A stretch of DNA of 64,000 nt from an uncultured Ruminococcus sp. (GCA_910576995.1 CAJTLC010000006.1:1-64000); one strand, 5' to 3'; positions 41,555-50,939 are shown, numbered from the stretch's first letter. Notes: generated from the sequence alone by a model not told the origin. A program made the numbers and translations.

Positions 41555-42907
41555 TCAAACGCAGCCCTGAGCCTTCATAGCTTCGGCAACCTTGAGGAAT
41601 CCAGCGATGTTAGCGCCAGCCATGTAGTTGCCAGCCATACCGTACTCCTTAGCAGCCTCGTCGCATGACTTGAAGATCTCTTTCATGATACCGTGAAGCT
41701 TAGCGTCAACTTCCTCGAATGTCCAAGAAAGTCTCTCGCTGTTCTGGCTCATTTCGAGACCTGATGTTGCAACACCACCGGCATTAGCAGCCTTAGCAGG
41801 TCCGTAAAGAATGCCATTAGCAAGATATGTCTCGATAGCTTCGGGAGTAGAAGGCATATTTGCACCCTCGGATACGCAGTATACGCCGTTCTTTACAAGA
41901 ATTGCAGCAGATTCGCCGTCAATTTCATTCTGCGTTGCACAAGGAAGTGCGATATCACAAGGAATTGTCCAGATGCCCTTGCATCCCTCTGTATATGTTA
42001 CATTTTTGTGGGAAGTTCTGTCGCAGTATTCCTTGATACGTCCGCGCTCAACTTCCTTGATCTGCTTAACGAGATCAAGTTCGATTCCGTCAGGATCGTG
42101 GATATAGCCGTTGGAATCGGAAAGAGCAACAACCTTTGCGCCGTACTGTGTAGCCTTTTCTGTAGCATAAATAGCAACGTTGCCTGAACCGGAGATAACA
42201 ACAGTCTGTCCCTCGAAGCTCTTGCCGTTAGCCTGAAGCATTTCGTTTGTGAAGTAGCAAAGACCGTAGCCTGTAGCCTCTGTACGTGTAAGTGAACCGC
42301 CGTAAGTGAGTCCCTTACCTGTAAGAACGCCTGTGAACTCGTTGCGAAGTCTCTTGTACTGACCGAACATGAAGCCAATCTCACGTGCGCCTGTTCCGAT
42401 ATCACCGGCAGGAACGTCCGTATCAGCGCCGATGTGCTTGGAAAGTTCTGTCATGAAGCTCTGGCAGAAACGCATAACTTCTCCGTCGGATTTGCCCTTA
42501 GGATCGAAGTCTGAACCGCCCTTACCGCCGCCCATGGGCAGAGTTGTAAGGCTGTTCTTGAATACCTGCTCGAAGCCGAGGAACTTGATGATTCCCAGAT
42601 ATACTGAAGGGTGAAGTCTGATTCCGCCCTTGTAAGGTCCGATAGCGGAGTTGAACTGAACTCTGAAACCTCTGTTAACCTGAACCTTGCCGTTGTCGTC
42701 AACCCAAGGAACGCGAAACATGATCTGTCTCTCCGGTTCAACGATTCTCTCGAATACGCCTGCATCAATGAGATCCTGTCTCTTTTCAGCAACAGGCTCA
42801 AGTGTTTCAAGAACTTCCGTTACAGCCTGAATAAACTCCGGCTCGCCCTGATTTCTCTTTTTAACTGTTTCCAATAAATCGATAAGATACTGATTTTTTA
42901 ACGCCAT
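41555..42907 (-). CDS. gdhA: Glutamate dehydrogenase, hexameric NADP-type
   Basis: A 450-residue glutamate dehydrogenase, interconverting glutamate with 2-oxoglutarate and ammonia. The substrate region PYKGGIRLHPSV and the signature LPMGGGKGGSDFDPKGKSD containing the catalytic lysine are intact, as is the nucleotide-binding VVISGSGNVAIYA. Length and sequence fit the small hexameric class. AAAGGAGG lies ten bases upstream of the ATG, and it has its own promoter and terminator. Codon use is strongly biased, which suggests high expression. Confidence 0.95.
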   Translation of the reverse strand: MALKNQYLIDLLETVKKRNQGEPEFIQAVTEVLETLEPVAEKRQDLIDAGVFERIVEPERQIMFRVPWVDDNGKVQVNRGFRVQFNSAIGPYKGGIRLHPSVYLGIIKFLGFEQVFKNSLTTLPMGGGKGGSDFDPKGKSDGEVMRFCQSFMTELSKHIGADTDVPAGDIGTGAREIGFMFGQYKRLRNEFTGVLTGKGLTYGGSLTRTEATGYGLCYFTNEMLQANGKSFEGQTVVISGSGNVAIYATEKATQYGAKVVALSDSNGYIHDPDGIELDLVKQIKEVERGRIKEYCDRTSHKNVTYTEGCKGIWTIPCDIALPCATQNEIDGESAAILVKNGVYCVSEGANMPSTPEAIETYLANGILYGPAKAANAGGVATSGLEMSQNSERLSWTFEEVDAKLHGIMKEIFKSCDEAAKEYGMAGNYMAGANIAGFLKVAEAMKAQGCV

Positions 42908-42956
42908 TGTTAAAAAACCTCCTTTAAAAAATTCTGCTTGCGCAGTCTATGTGAAA

Positions 42957-42985
42957 ATTATATCACTCCGGGGAAAAATTTGCAA
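42957..42985 (-). promoter_or_regulatory. Sigma-A promoter of gdhA
   Basis: Minus strand TTGCAA (42980-42985), 17 bases, TATAAT (42957-42962), between folC and gdhA. Confidence 0.75.
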
Positions 42986-43027
42986 TAGCTGACAGAATAT
43001 TTTGTAGTATTCAACAAAAATCAACAG

Positions 43028-44284
43028 CTATTTTTGGTAATCATTGAGATATTTACTTGCAAGATAAAGTGAACCGCATATAACAACTATGCCGTTGTTA
43101 AGAAGTGCATAATCCTTTGCCTTTGCGACAGCCTCATTGAGTAAGTGATAAACTCCGGTATGAGTACCGGCAGTCCGTGATATTTCAGCGATTTTTTCAG
43201 CAGAAACGGCATTAGGTGCAAAACCGTCTACAGCAAACATAACCTTTGAATGTCTTGCAATATCACGAACACAATCTGTATAATCCTTTGAATCAACCAT
43301 CCCCATTACCGTATATATAAGTTTGTCATTGTACATAAGAGCATAGCATAATTGATTGATTCCGGCGGGATTATGTCCGCCGTCTACAATTACAGGCGGA
43401 TTGCTGTCTATATATTGTAACCTTGCCTTGACTTTTGTTGTTTCAACAGATTTTCTTATTGCTTCTTCCGGAATTATGAAACCTTTTTTTATAAGATAAT
43501 GACAGGCCTCAATAGCGGTCACGGCATTCATGGGCTGATGAAATCCCAACATAGACGTTTTATATTTTATTTTTTTATAAGAGAAGATATTGTCCGATAT
43601 TAAAGCAAAAGTTTTAAAATCTTTGTGGTCTGGCATTATAAATACAGCATTCTTTTCTTTTGCAACTTTTTCAACAATATACTTTACATTATGCTTATTG
43701 TCTATTGAAAGTATAACAGCGGAATTTTCCTTTATTATTCCTGCCTTGTGAACGGCTATTTCCTCAACCGTATTTCCAAGAATAGCCGTATGGTCTAATG
43801 AAATAGAAGTTATTACCGACAACAGCGGTGAAACAACGTTTGTACAGTCAAGAAGTCCGCCGATACCACATTCCAGTACAACAATATCGCAGCCTTCCAT
43901 CTCAAACCACCACATAGCAATTGCCATTGTGATCTCAAACTGCGAATACGGCTGGTCATCGATCCTGTTTTTTATAAACTCGCATATCTCGCAGAATGAT
44001 TTTTCGTCTATTTCTCTGCCATTTATGCGTATTCTGTCAGTATAGTGCAGTACAAAAGGCGATGTAAACTGCCCGACTTTATAGCCTGAATAGATCAGCA
44101 CATTCGAGATATATTCAACAGTCGAGCCTTTTCCGTTAGTGCCTGCTACATGGATAAAATCAAGCCTGTTTTGCGGATTCCCTGCAAGCTTCATAAGATG
44201 CTTCGCGCGCGATAAATCTGTAACAGGCTTGCCAGATTTGCTGTATGAATTAACAAAATCCATGCATTCGTCAAAATTCATCAT
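43028..44284 (-). CDS. folC: Folylpolyglutamate synthase/dihydrofolate synthase
   Basis: A 418-residue FolC. The ATP loop HVAGTNGKGST (about residue 45), the TSPF region, and the ECGIGGLLDCTNVV stretch are characteristic, as is the C-terminal DGGHNPAG motif. It adds glutamate to folates (and possibly dihydropteroate) using ATP in the cytoplasm. Its start lies one base beyond the SDR stop; a second in-frame ATG follows at once. It is the last gene of the valS T-box run. Confidence 0.93.
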   Translation of the reverse strand: MMNFDECMDFVNSYSKSGKPVTDLSRAKHLMKLAGNPQNRLDFIHVAGTNGKGSTVEYISNVLIYSGYKVGQFTSPFVLHYTDRIRINGREIDEKSFCEICEFIKNRIDDQPYSQFEITMAIAMWWFEMEGCDIVVLECGIGGLLDCTNVVSPLLSVITSISLDHTAILGNTVEEIAVHKAGIIKENSAVILSIDNKHNVKYIVEKVAKEKNAVFIMPDHKDFKTFALISDNIFSYKKIKYKTSMLGFHQPMNAVTAIEACHYLIKKGFIIPEEAIRKSVETTKVKARLQYIDSNPPVIVDGGHNPAGINQLCYALMYNDKLIYTVMGMVDSKDYTDCVRDIARHSKVMFAVDGFAPNAVSAEKIAEISRTAGTHTGVYHLLNEAVAKAKDYALLNNGIVVICGSLYLASKYLNDYQK

Positions 44285-44285
44285 A

Positions 44286-45029
44286 TCAATATGGACTCTC
44301 CTGTAATTCAGCTTTCGCGACAGCTTCTTCCAAAGTCATATTTTTGAAATCCTGCGCATTAAAATATCTTCCAGTCTTCTTGTCATTGACAAACGCGCCC
44401 ACAAGCAGTCCCGGGATTGCGCTTTCAGGCTCAAAATAGGCATTTGCGCCACCCATATCCGTCTTGCACCAAGCAGGATTTGCAAGGCTTATGATAACGT
44501 CGGAATCGCGGTAAGCATAAGCCAGATCGCGTGTGATTTTGTCCAGAGCGGCTTTGCTTGCGGAATATGGAGCTTGCTGCGGTTCAAGATTGATATCGCT
44601 CGAAGTATTGATAATTCTGCCGAATCCGCGCTCCGCCATTTTTTCCACAAAATGATAGCAGATCATCATAGGCGCGATAGTATTTATCCTGAAGCTTGTT
44701 TCAAATTCCGAAACGGGCGTTTCAAGAAATTCATTTCTATATGTGGTCTGCAAGCCAGCATTGTTGAATACAATATCGATCTGCACGCCCATTTCGTCAA
44801 TTTCAGTCAGCATCTTTTCAAGCTGCGCCATATCGGAAAGTTCAGCGCTTACCACGCGCGTTTCAATGCCAAATTTCTGTACATCTTCGAGTACGGGCTG
44901 ACAATGCTCGATAGTTCTGCCGTGAAGTATGAGATTACAACCCTGCTCTGCCATTGCATTGGCAATAAGCCTGCCCAGACCTCTGCTTGCGCCTGTAATA
45001 AGCACCCATTTCCCCTTTAAATCAACCAT
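44286..45029 (-). CDS. Short-chain dehydrogenase/reductase
   Basis: A 247-residue classical SDR. The cofactor loop TGASRGLG, the NNAG motif and the catalytic YSASK with Ser in INTSSD are all present, so the enzyme should be active with NAD(P)H. Substrate unknown. It lies between the Dabb gene and folC in the same direction with gaps of only a few bases. Confidence 0.9.
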   Translation of the reverse strand: MVDLKGKWVLITGASRGLGRLIANAMAEQGCNLILHGRTIEHCQPVLEDVQKFGIETRVVSAELSDMAQLEKMLTEIDEMGVQIDIVFNNAGLQTTYRNEFLETPVSEFETSFRINTIAPMMICYHFVEKMAERGFGRIINTSSDINLEPQQAPYSASKAALDKITRDLAYAYRDSDVIISLANPAWCKTDMGGANAYFEPESAIPGLLVGAFVNDKKTGRYFNAQDFKNMTLEEAVAKAELQESPY

Positions 45030-45038
45030 TTTTTCACC

Positions 45039-45341
45039 TCAGTATTCGTAATCAATACACGCTCTGTCCGTCTTGATCTCGGCGATAAACGCGCCGAATT
45101 CCTTATGCGCAGGATGGACCTGATAAGCGTTAAGCGCGTCAATATTTTCGAAATCGCAGAGAAGCGCAATTGTATAATTGCTTTCGGGAGCGTCGCTTGA
45201 ATTGATAACGACCTCCCCTTTTTTCAGTTCCTTTACATTCTCAATCACCTTATTGAAACGCTCTTTTGCTTCAAGCGCGTTTTCATATTCGCTTCTGCTG
45301 TTTGCCTCTTTAAGCTTGAACATTACTATATGTTTGATCAT
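45039..45341 (-). CDS. Dabb (stress-responsive alpha/beta barrel) protein
   Basis: A 100-residue single-domain Dabb/ferredoxin-like barrel protein (KHIVMFKLK at the start, YTIALLCDFENIDALNAYQVHPAHKEF in the second half). Such proteins form small dimers; some are enzymes, most have no known role. The ATG at 45341 follows GGAGG by ten bases; the longer frame to 45386 overlaps the previous gene. Confidence 0.85.
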   Translation of the reverse strand: MIKHIVMFKLKEANSRSEYENALEAKERFNKVIENVKELKKGEVVINSSDAPESNYTIALLCDFENIDALNAYQVHPAHKEFGAFIAEIKTDRACIDYEY

Positions 45342-45355
45342 TTTATTTTTACCTC

Positions 45356-45697
45356 CTATAAGAAAAATCCCATATATGTTCTGCATTCGATCGCCATATC
45401 TATCAATTTGATGAGATTATTTATCTCGTTCTCGCAGACATTCATGAATTCTTTTAATTCTTCTATCAGCTCATCGTATTCAAGATAAAGATACTGATAC
45501 ATTATCCATTCTTCTTCAAATGCATCTATTATTACATCAAACTTTTTATTAAGATATTCAAATACCCCGCAATTCCACAAAACATCAAATTCATCGTCCG
45601 ACAGAACCCATCTATGCCATGCAATATTTTCACCTGTGAAGTAATCGCTTTTCATATCCTCGATCGTTTTCGGAACATATATGTATCGCTTGTACAT
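45356..45697 (-). CDS. Hypothetical protein
   Basis: A 113-residue soluble, acidic protein not recognised, rich in Tyr, Trp, Asp and Glu (GENIAWHRWVLSDDEFDVLW, YLYLEYDELIEELKEF). The second half looks helical. No signal or membrane span. AGAGG precedes the ATG, which abuts the stop of the acetyltransferase gene, so it is translated as part of the operon. Confidence 0.6.
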   Translation of the reverse strand: MYKRYIYVPKTIEDMKSDYFTGENIAWHRWVLSDDEFDVLWNCGVFEYLNKKFDVIIDAFEEEWIMYQYLYLEYDELIEELKEFMNVCENEINNLIKLIDMAIECRTYMGFFL

Positions 45698-46231
45698 TTA
45701 ACAACCTCTATCTAACTTCATTCGATAAACCTTGCTTTTAAAAGTCCTGCTCCTGTCAAATTTAGTATACTCGGAATATCCCTCAAAAGCAAGTCCGCAT
45801 TTTTCTATGACTCTTCCGGACGCAGGATTATCAACAGCGTGTTCGGAAACAAATTCTTTTGCGTTATGCTGTTCAGAAACGTATCCGATCATGCGTTTTG
45901 CACATTCCGTAGCATAGCCGAATCCCCAGCAGTCGTATCTGAAATTATAACCGAAACTCCATACATTCTCGTCGGTTATGAATCTTATTCCGCCCGAACC
46001 GATAAGCATTCCGTCAGATTTGCGCACAAATCCCCATGAATATTCGTTTTCGAGCGTATTCAGCGAATCAAGCCACGTTTTAGTAATTTCAATATTTTGA
46101 TGACGCGGATAGTTCATGTACTTTGCAACACGTTCATCGCCTGCCCATTCAAATACAGCTTCCGCGTCGTTAATAGTAAGCGGACGAAGAATCATTCTTT
46201 CTGTCTCGATTGTCGGAATATCAAATATCAT
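45698..46231 (-). CDS. GNAT family N-acetyltransferase (RimJ/RimL type)
   Basis: A 177-residue GNAT protein starting with the RimJ/RimL-like ETERMILRPLTINDAEAV. The acetyl-CoA region appears around GYATECAKRM, and NPASGRVIEKCGLAFEG is the common end motif. Acceptor unknown. The ATG at 46231 overlaps the preceding stop (ATGA) and follows AGGTGG. Confidence 0.9.
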   Translation of the reverse strand: MIFDIPTIETERMILRPLTINDAEAVFEWAGDERVAKYMNYPRHQNIEITKTWLDSLNTLENEYSWGFVRKSDGMLIGSGGIRFITDENVWSFGYNFRYDCWGFGYATECAKRMIGYVSEQHNAKEFVSEHAVDNPASGRVIEKCGLAFEGYSEYTKFDRSRTFKSKVYRMKLDRGC

Positions 46232-46596
46232 AAATACCACCTATTTATCAAATTATAGCTTTCATCCAATACGCCGCGCATTTCCTGCTCCGAAATCTTG
46301 TCGAGAATAACGGATATCCACAAACGCTTATTCATGTGATACGCAGGAATCGCCTTGCTCTCAACTATTAAGACTTCCCGAACTGTCGGGCTGCATTTGA
46401 TATTAAGTATATCAACGCAGCCCTCGCCGTCAAGTCCTATAACGCTTTTGCGAACGTTCATAACAAGACCATACCACTTTTTGTTTCGGGTATTTCTGAG
46501 AACGGCGGCATCGGGAGTTTTTTCCCATAAATATTCGGGAGTCGTGCCGTAGCTTTCTTCCGCGTATTTGAAAACGTCTTTCCTTTTTACGCTCAT
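46228..46596 (-). CDS. MmcQ/YjbR family protein
   Basis: A 122-residue YjbR/MmcQ (CyaY-like fold) protein: EESYGTTPEYLWEKTPDAAVLRN at the start, KKWYGLVMNV in the middle, and a C-terminal helix. The family is thought to bind DNA in a double-wing fold; function not established. Its ATG overlaps the valS stop (ATGA). Confidence 0.85.
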   Translation of the reverse strand: MSVKRKDVFKYAEESYGTTPEYLWEKTPDAAVLRNTRNKKWYGLVMNVRKSVIGLDGEGCVDILNIKCSPTVREVLIVESKAIPAYHMNKRLWISVILDKISEQEMRGVLDESYNLINRWYL

Positions 46597-49214
46597 GATC
46601 TAAAAGCCGCAATCGACTGCTCGATCTTCGCCATTTTTTCCTCTGCTTTTGCAAGCTTCGCTTTTTCGGCTTCGATGAGCTTTTCGGGAGCTTTCGCAAT
46701 AAATCCCTGATTATTCAGCTTGCCGCTGAGGAAGTCAATATCTTTCTGAACTTTCGCCTTTTCCTTTTCAAGACGTGCAGTTTCCTTTTCCTTATCAACA
46801 AGTTCGTCCATAGGAATAAAGATTCTTGCGGAATCCGTTACGGCGTTCGCGCAATTTTCGTGAGCAACGCTGTCTCCTGCTTCAACTGAAGACGCCGATG
46901 CGAGTTTTTCGAAGAATACAGCGCAGTTCATAAACAGCTCTGCTTCGTCCGTCTCAATAATGAGTTTAGCCTTGACAGACGGCGGAACATTCATTTCTGT
47001 ACGCGTGTTTCGTACAGCCTTGATAGCTGAAATTATCTTCTCAAAAGCTGTTTCTTCCTCATAGTAATCAATAGTTTCATCATATGTCGGATAGGTTTCG
47101 AGAATGATCATGGACTTTTCGTTTGTGAGAACCTGCCAGATTTCTTCCGTGATAAACGGCATGAATGGATGGAGAAGTTTCAGCATACCCTGCATTGCCC
47201 ATACAAGCACAGCCTGAGCCTTTGCCTTAGTCTCGCCGCCTGCTTGAATGCGCGGCTTTGTGAGTTCGATATACCAGTCGCAGAAAACATCCCATATAAA
47301 GTCGTAGATTTTCTGAGAAGCTACGCCCAATTCGTACTTATCGAGATTTTCGCCTACTTCCTTGGCAAGCTTATTGAACTTATTTATCAGCCACTTATCT
47401 TCGAGTTCCAGCTCGTTCGGAAGTCCGTTAAAGCTGAAATCTTCGGGCAGATTCATCATGATAAAGCGTGACGCGTTCCAGAGTTTATTTGCAAAATTAC
47501 GAGCAGCCTTGACCTTATCGTCGATATAACGCATATCGTTTCCAGGGGAATTTCCTGTAGCAAGCATAAATCTCAATGCGTCCGCGCCGTATTCGCCGAT
47601 AACCTCAAGAGGGTCGATGCCGTTTCCGAGGGATTTAGACATTTTACGTCCCTGCGAATCGCGAACCAGACCGTGAATAAGAACCGTATCAAACGGAACT
47701 TCGCCCATGTTTTCCAGACCGCTGAACATCATTCTGATAACCCAGAAGAAGATGATATCATAGCCAGTTACAAGAGTGTTCGTGGGATAGAAATAGTCGA
47801 GATCAGCCGTCTTTTCGGGCCATCCGAGAGTTGAGAAAGGCCAGAGCGCCGAGCTGAACCACGTGTCGAGCGTATCGGGGTCTTGTCTCATGGGCTTACC
47901 GCATTTCGGGCATACCGCGCTGTTTTCCTTGGTTACGATCATTTCGCCGCATTCGTCGCAGTAGAATGCCGGAATCTGATGACCCCACCATATCTGGCGG
48001 GAAATACACCAATCGCGGATATTATCGAGCCAATGGAAATAGATCTTGTCAAAACGCTCAGGAACGAATTTGGTTTTGCCGTTCTTTACAGCGTCGATAG
48101 CGGGCTGCGCAAGGGGCTTCATCTTAACAAACCACTGCGTGGAAACTTTCGGCTCGACAGTCGTTCCGCAGCGATAGCAAGTACCTACGTTATGGCTGTA
48201 TTCCTCAATTTTTACGAGCGCACCCTCAGCTTCAAGATCTTCAACGATAGCCTTTCTTGCTTCGTATCTGTCCATACCTGCATACTTCGGATAATCGTCA
48301 ACTATAGTCGCATTGTCGTTCATTACGTTGATTACGGGTAAATTATGGCGCAGTCCTACTTCGAAGTCGTTGGGGTCGTGAGCGGGAGTTATCTTTACAA
48401 CGCCCGTTCCGAAATCCATTTCTACATAATCATCGGCAACAATCGGTATCTCACGATGAACGATAGGCAGTATGACCGTTTTGCCGACCAAATCTTTATA
48501 GCGTTCGTCAGCAGGATTTACCGCAACAGCCGTATCGCCGAGAAGAGTTTCGGGACGCGTCGTTGCGAGTTCGAGATAGCCGTCGCTGTCCTTGATTTTA
48601 TAACGGAGATGCCAGAAATGTCCTGCCTGATCTTCGTAAGTTACTTCCGCGTCAGAAAGCGAAGTTTTGCATTTCGGACACCAGTTTATAATGCGCTCGC
48701 CGCGGTAAATAAGTCCTTTTTCATAATATTTTACAAATACTTCCTTGACCGCCTTTGAGCAGCCCTCGTCCATGGTGAAGCGCTCTCTTGACCAGTCGCA
48801 CGACGAACCCAATTTCTTGAGCTGCTCAACAATTCTTCCGCCGTACTGCTTTTTCCATTCCCATGCGCGCTCCATGAATCCGTCGCGTCCGAGGTCTTCT
48901 TTTGTAACGCCCTCTTTGCGCATAGCTTCAACGATCTTCGCTTCCGTAGCGATAGCGGCATGATCCGTACCGGGAAGCCATAATGCCGAATAGCCGCTCA
49001 TTCTCTTCCAGCGAATGAGAATATCCTGAAGCGTTTCATCGAGAGCGTGTCCCATATGAAGCTGCCCCGTGATATTCGGAGGCGGAATAACTATGGTATA
49101 AGGCGTTTTTTGGGGGTCGACTTCCGCACGGAAGCAGCCTTTTTCGTTCCACGCCGCATAAATTCTGTCCTCGAAATCTTTCGGATTATAGGATTTTGCA
49201 AGTTCTTTAGCCAT
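46593..49214 (-). CDS. valS: Valyl-tRNA synthetase
   Basis: An 873-residue class I synthetase. HIGH reads HMGH (within PNITGQLHMGHALD), KMSKS is intact in GRKMSKSLGNG, and a zinc finger (CDEC and CPKC) lies in the catalytic insertion. The editing domain, anticodon-binding domain and the C-terminal coiled coil (about 800-870) are present. ATG at 49214 follows AAAGGAG; an upstream in-frame ATG at 49235 lacks a site. The gene is controlled by the T-box just upstream, with specifier GUA for valine. Confidence 0.97.
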   Translation of the reverse strand: MAKELAKSYNPKDFEDRIYAAWNEKGCFRAEVDPQKTPYTIVIPPPNITGQLHMGHALDETLQDILIRWKRMSGYSALWLPGTDHAAIATEAKIVEAMRKEGVTKEDLGRDGFMERAWEWKKQYGGRIVEQLKKLGSSCDWSRERFTMDEGCSKAVKEVFVKYYEKGLIYRGERIINWCPKCKTSLSDAEVTYEDQAGHFWHLRYKIKDSDGYLELATTRPETLLGDTAVAVNPADERYKDLVGKTVILPIVHREIPIVADDYVEMDFGTGVVKITPAHDPNDFEVGLRHNLPVINVMNDNATIVDDYPKYAGMDRYEARKAIVEDLEAEGALVKIEEYSHNVGTCYRCGTTVEPKVSTQWFVKMKPLAQPAIDAVKNGKTKFVPERFDKIYFHWLDNIRDWCISRQIWWGHQIPAFYCDECGEMIVTKENSAVCPKCGKPMRQDPDTLDTWFSSALWPFSTLGWPEKTADLDYFYPTNTLVTGYDIIFFWVIRMMFSGLENMGEVPFDTVLIHGLVRDSQGRKMSKSLGNGIDPLEVIGEYGADALRFMLATGNSPGNDMRYIDDKVKAARNFANKLWNASRFIMMNLPEDFSFNGLPNELELEDKWLINKFNKLAKEVGENLDKYELGVASQKIYDFIWDVFCDWYIELTKPRIQAGGETKAKAQAVLVWAMQGMLKLLHPFMPFITEEIWQVLTNEKSMIILETYPTYDETIDYYEEETAFEKIISAIKAVRNTRTEMNVPPSVKAKLIIETDEAELFMNCAVFFEKLASASSVEAGDSVAHENCANAVTDSARIFIPMDELVDKEKETARLEKEKAKVQKDIDFLSGKLNNQGFIAKAPEKLIEAEKAKLAKAEEKMAKIEQSIAAFRS

Positions 49215-49241
49215 TGGTTTGATCTCCTTTTTCATAATAAT

Positions 49242-49520
49242 AAAAACCCTGAGCCATTAAAGACTCAGGGCGAACTTTGTCCGTGTTACCACCTGAATTC
49301 GGAATACTTTTATCAGGAAAATCCTCAGTATTTCCGCACTTTGCAAGGCTTTACAAAACCTTTTTCCCTGTAACGTGAGAACACGTCATGGACTACGCAA
49401 AAAATCTTCGCCCACGAAGCTCCGAAGCTACTTCAACATACTCTAAATACTGCCTTGCACCAAACGGCAACTCTCTGAATTTCTGAAATATGCCTACTCC
49501 TCTTCATCATCGCTTTTCTG
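49242..49520 (-). promoter_or_regulatory. Valine-specific T-box leader
   Basis: On the minus strand: AGAGAG bulge, GGTG loop, specifier GUA (Val, 49429-49431) placed after GAA and before G as expected, antiterminator core AGGTGGTAACACGG (49281-49294), and a terminator stem CCCTGAG/CTCAGGG (49247-49253 with 49264-49270) with five T. UGGU fits tRNA-Val ending ACCA. Confidence 0.92.
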
Positions 49521-49525
49521 TATTC

Positions 49526-49554
49526 ATTATACATGATTTTTTTGGTATTGTCAA
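49526..49554 (-). promoter_or_regulatory. Sigma-A promoter of the valS operon
   Basis: Minus strand TTGACA (49549-49554), 17 bases, TATAAT (49526-49531): full consensus. Confidence 0.9.
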
Positions 49555-49562
49555 GGGTTTTC

Positions 49563-49660
49563 TAGGGCTTGTTTGAAAAATCCATACATTCGTCAAAACG
49601 CCCATAAATCACTGCCTGCGTCGTCGAAAATCCTCGTCAGACGACAGCCTGCCTTCGGAT
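49563..49660 (+). repeat. Dispersed repeat family A, copy A3 (right end missing)
   Basis: Same sequence as copies at 2258 and 29934 through GCCTTCGGAT, then it departs into unrelated sequence, so about 30 bases including the right terminal repeat are lost. The left end TAGGGCTTGTTTG begins nine bases upstream of the valS promoter's -35. Confidence 0.85.
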
Positions 49661-49751
49661 AATTTCCCGATATCTCGGAAATGCAGGGCTGCTGTACAAG
49701 AGTTGCTTATAATATATTTCTGCATATGATGGCAATAGTTTTTTATTTTAC

Positions 49752-49784
49752 AAAAAACCGCTATCTTTTTTTCAAGAAAGCGGC
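49752..49784 (-). terminator. Terminator of the substrate-binding protein gene
   Basis: CCGCT and AGCGG with further pairs (TATC/GAAA side) form a stem; on the minus strand TTTTTT follows. It lies 25 bases after the stop at 49809. Confidence 0.7.
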
Positions 49785-49808
49785 TTAGAGTCTGTTTATT
49801 TAGTATTT

Positions 49809-50711
49809 TTATTTTACAGTCGTAATATCACTGCCAAACCAATTTGTTGAGATCTCGCCAAGCTTGCCGTCAGCCTTCATTTCGCTGAGAATGCGCTGAA
49901 CTTCGTCGCGAAGAGCCTGATCGCTTTTGCGAAAACCGATCGCATAATCTTCTTCTTCCAAACCGTCTGGAAGTATCTTATAATCTTTGCCTGAAGATTT
50001 TATCTCATAATTCGCAACGACGGAATCAAGGAAAACAGCGTCTACAATGCCGAGTTCCATCTGCTGGAGAGCTTCGATATTTGTAGCCATAGGCTGCTCG
50101 GTAATAGTTGATGCGATATTCGAATCCATAAGAATAGTTTCGGCAGTCGAACCGTTCTGAACGCCGATAACTTTATCAGCGAGTTGTTCCATATTTTCAA
50201 CTTCGCTGCTGGCAGGAACTACGAATACCATTGCATTGGTCATGTAAGGCTCAGAAAGGTTCATTTCTTCAGCTCTTGAAGGACTTACAGACATACCGTT
50301 CCAGATACAGTCGATCCTGCCTGCGTTAAGATCCTGCTCCTTTGTATCCCAATTGATGCCCTCTTTAACAAGTTCAACGCCCATTCTTGCGCAGACTTCC
50401 TCGGCAACGTCTATATCAAATCCCACAATCTCATCGTTTTCATCGGTATATCCCATGGGTTTGAAAGTTGCGTCAAGACCGAGAACGAATTTACCGCTGT
50501 CAAGAACTTTTTGAAGCGAAACGTCATCGGAAGAAGCGGCTTCTGATGATTCAATGTTTGAAGATTCATTTTCGGAATCAATGCTTTCGGATGCGCCGGA
50601 AGCTTCGGAAACAGAGTCGCTGCTGCTTTCATTTCCACAGCCCGATGCAAATGCAAACATTGAAATTACAGCCGCAATTGCTGTAATTCTGCTGAAAGTT
50701 GACTTTTTCAT
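49809..50711 (-). CDS. Amino-acid ABC transporter substrate-binding lipoprotein
   Basis: A 300-residue family 3 solute-binding lipoprotein: signal peptide with lipobox (FASGC, Cys about residue 25), a Ser/Glu-rich linker (26-65), then the domain with GLDATFKPMGYTDENDEIVGFDIDVA, typical of polar amino acid binders, and ISTNWFG near the end. It would deliver an amino acid to an ABC permease; none is encoded here, so it is an orphan, or it works with a permease elsewhere. GGAG precedes the ATG, and it has its own promoter and terminator. Confidence 0.9.
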   Translation of the reverse strand: MKKSTFSRITAIAAVISMFAFASGCGNESSSDSVSEASGASESIDSENESSNIESSEAASSDDVSLQKVLDSGKFVLGLDATFKPMGYTDENDEIVGFDIDVAEEVCARMGVELVKEGINWDTKEQDLNAGRIDCIWNGMSVSPSRAEEMNLSEPYMTNAMVFVVPASSEVENMEQLADKVIGVQNGSTAETILMDSNIASTITEQPMATNIEALQQMELGIVDAVFLDSVVANYEIKSSGKDYKILPDGLEEEDYAIGFRKSDQALRDEVQRILSEMKADGKLGEISTNWFGSDITTVK

Positions 50712-50747
50712 AGTTATTGAACTCCTTATAAATTAGTTTTCATACTC

Positions 50748-50776
50748 ATAATAGCACAAATCTTTAGCGTTGTAAA
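50748..50776 (-). promoter_or_regulatory. Sigma-A promoter of the binding protein gene
   Basis: Minus strand TTTACA (50771-50776), 17 bases, TATTAT (50748-50753). Confidence 0.7.
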
Positions 50777-50873
50777 GCGAAAGCAGTGACTTTTGTAGCT
50801 TCATATAAATAAAATCGCCATTTGGCAATATATTTTTGCACTTTGTATACATAGAATAGTTCCTCAAAAATTC

Positions 50874-50902
50874 TTGACTTTATAACTGTAATATGATAAA
50901 AT
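50874..50902 (+). promoter_or_regulatory. Sigma-A promoter of the TetR gene
   Basis: TTGACT (50874-50879), 17 bases, TAAAAT (50897-50902). The gap from the binding-protein start to the TetR start (345 bases) holds these two divergent promoters and the inverted repeat at 50940-50985; I see no other gene in it. Confidence 0.7.
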
Positions 50903-50939
50903 TAAGAAAAGTTAAAAAACCGTTTATTTATAGCTTGTG

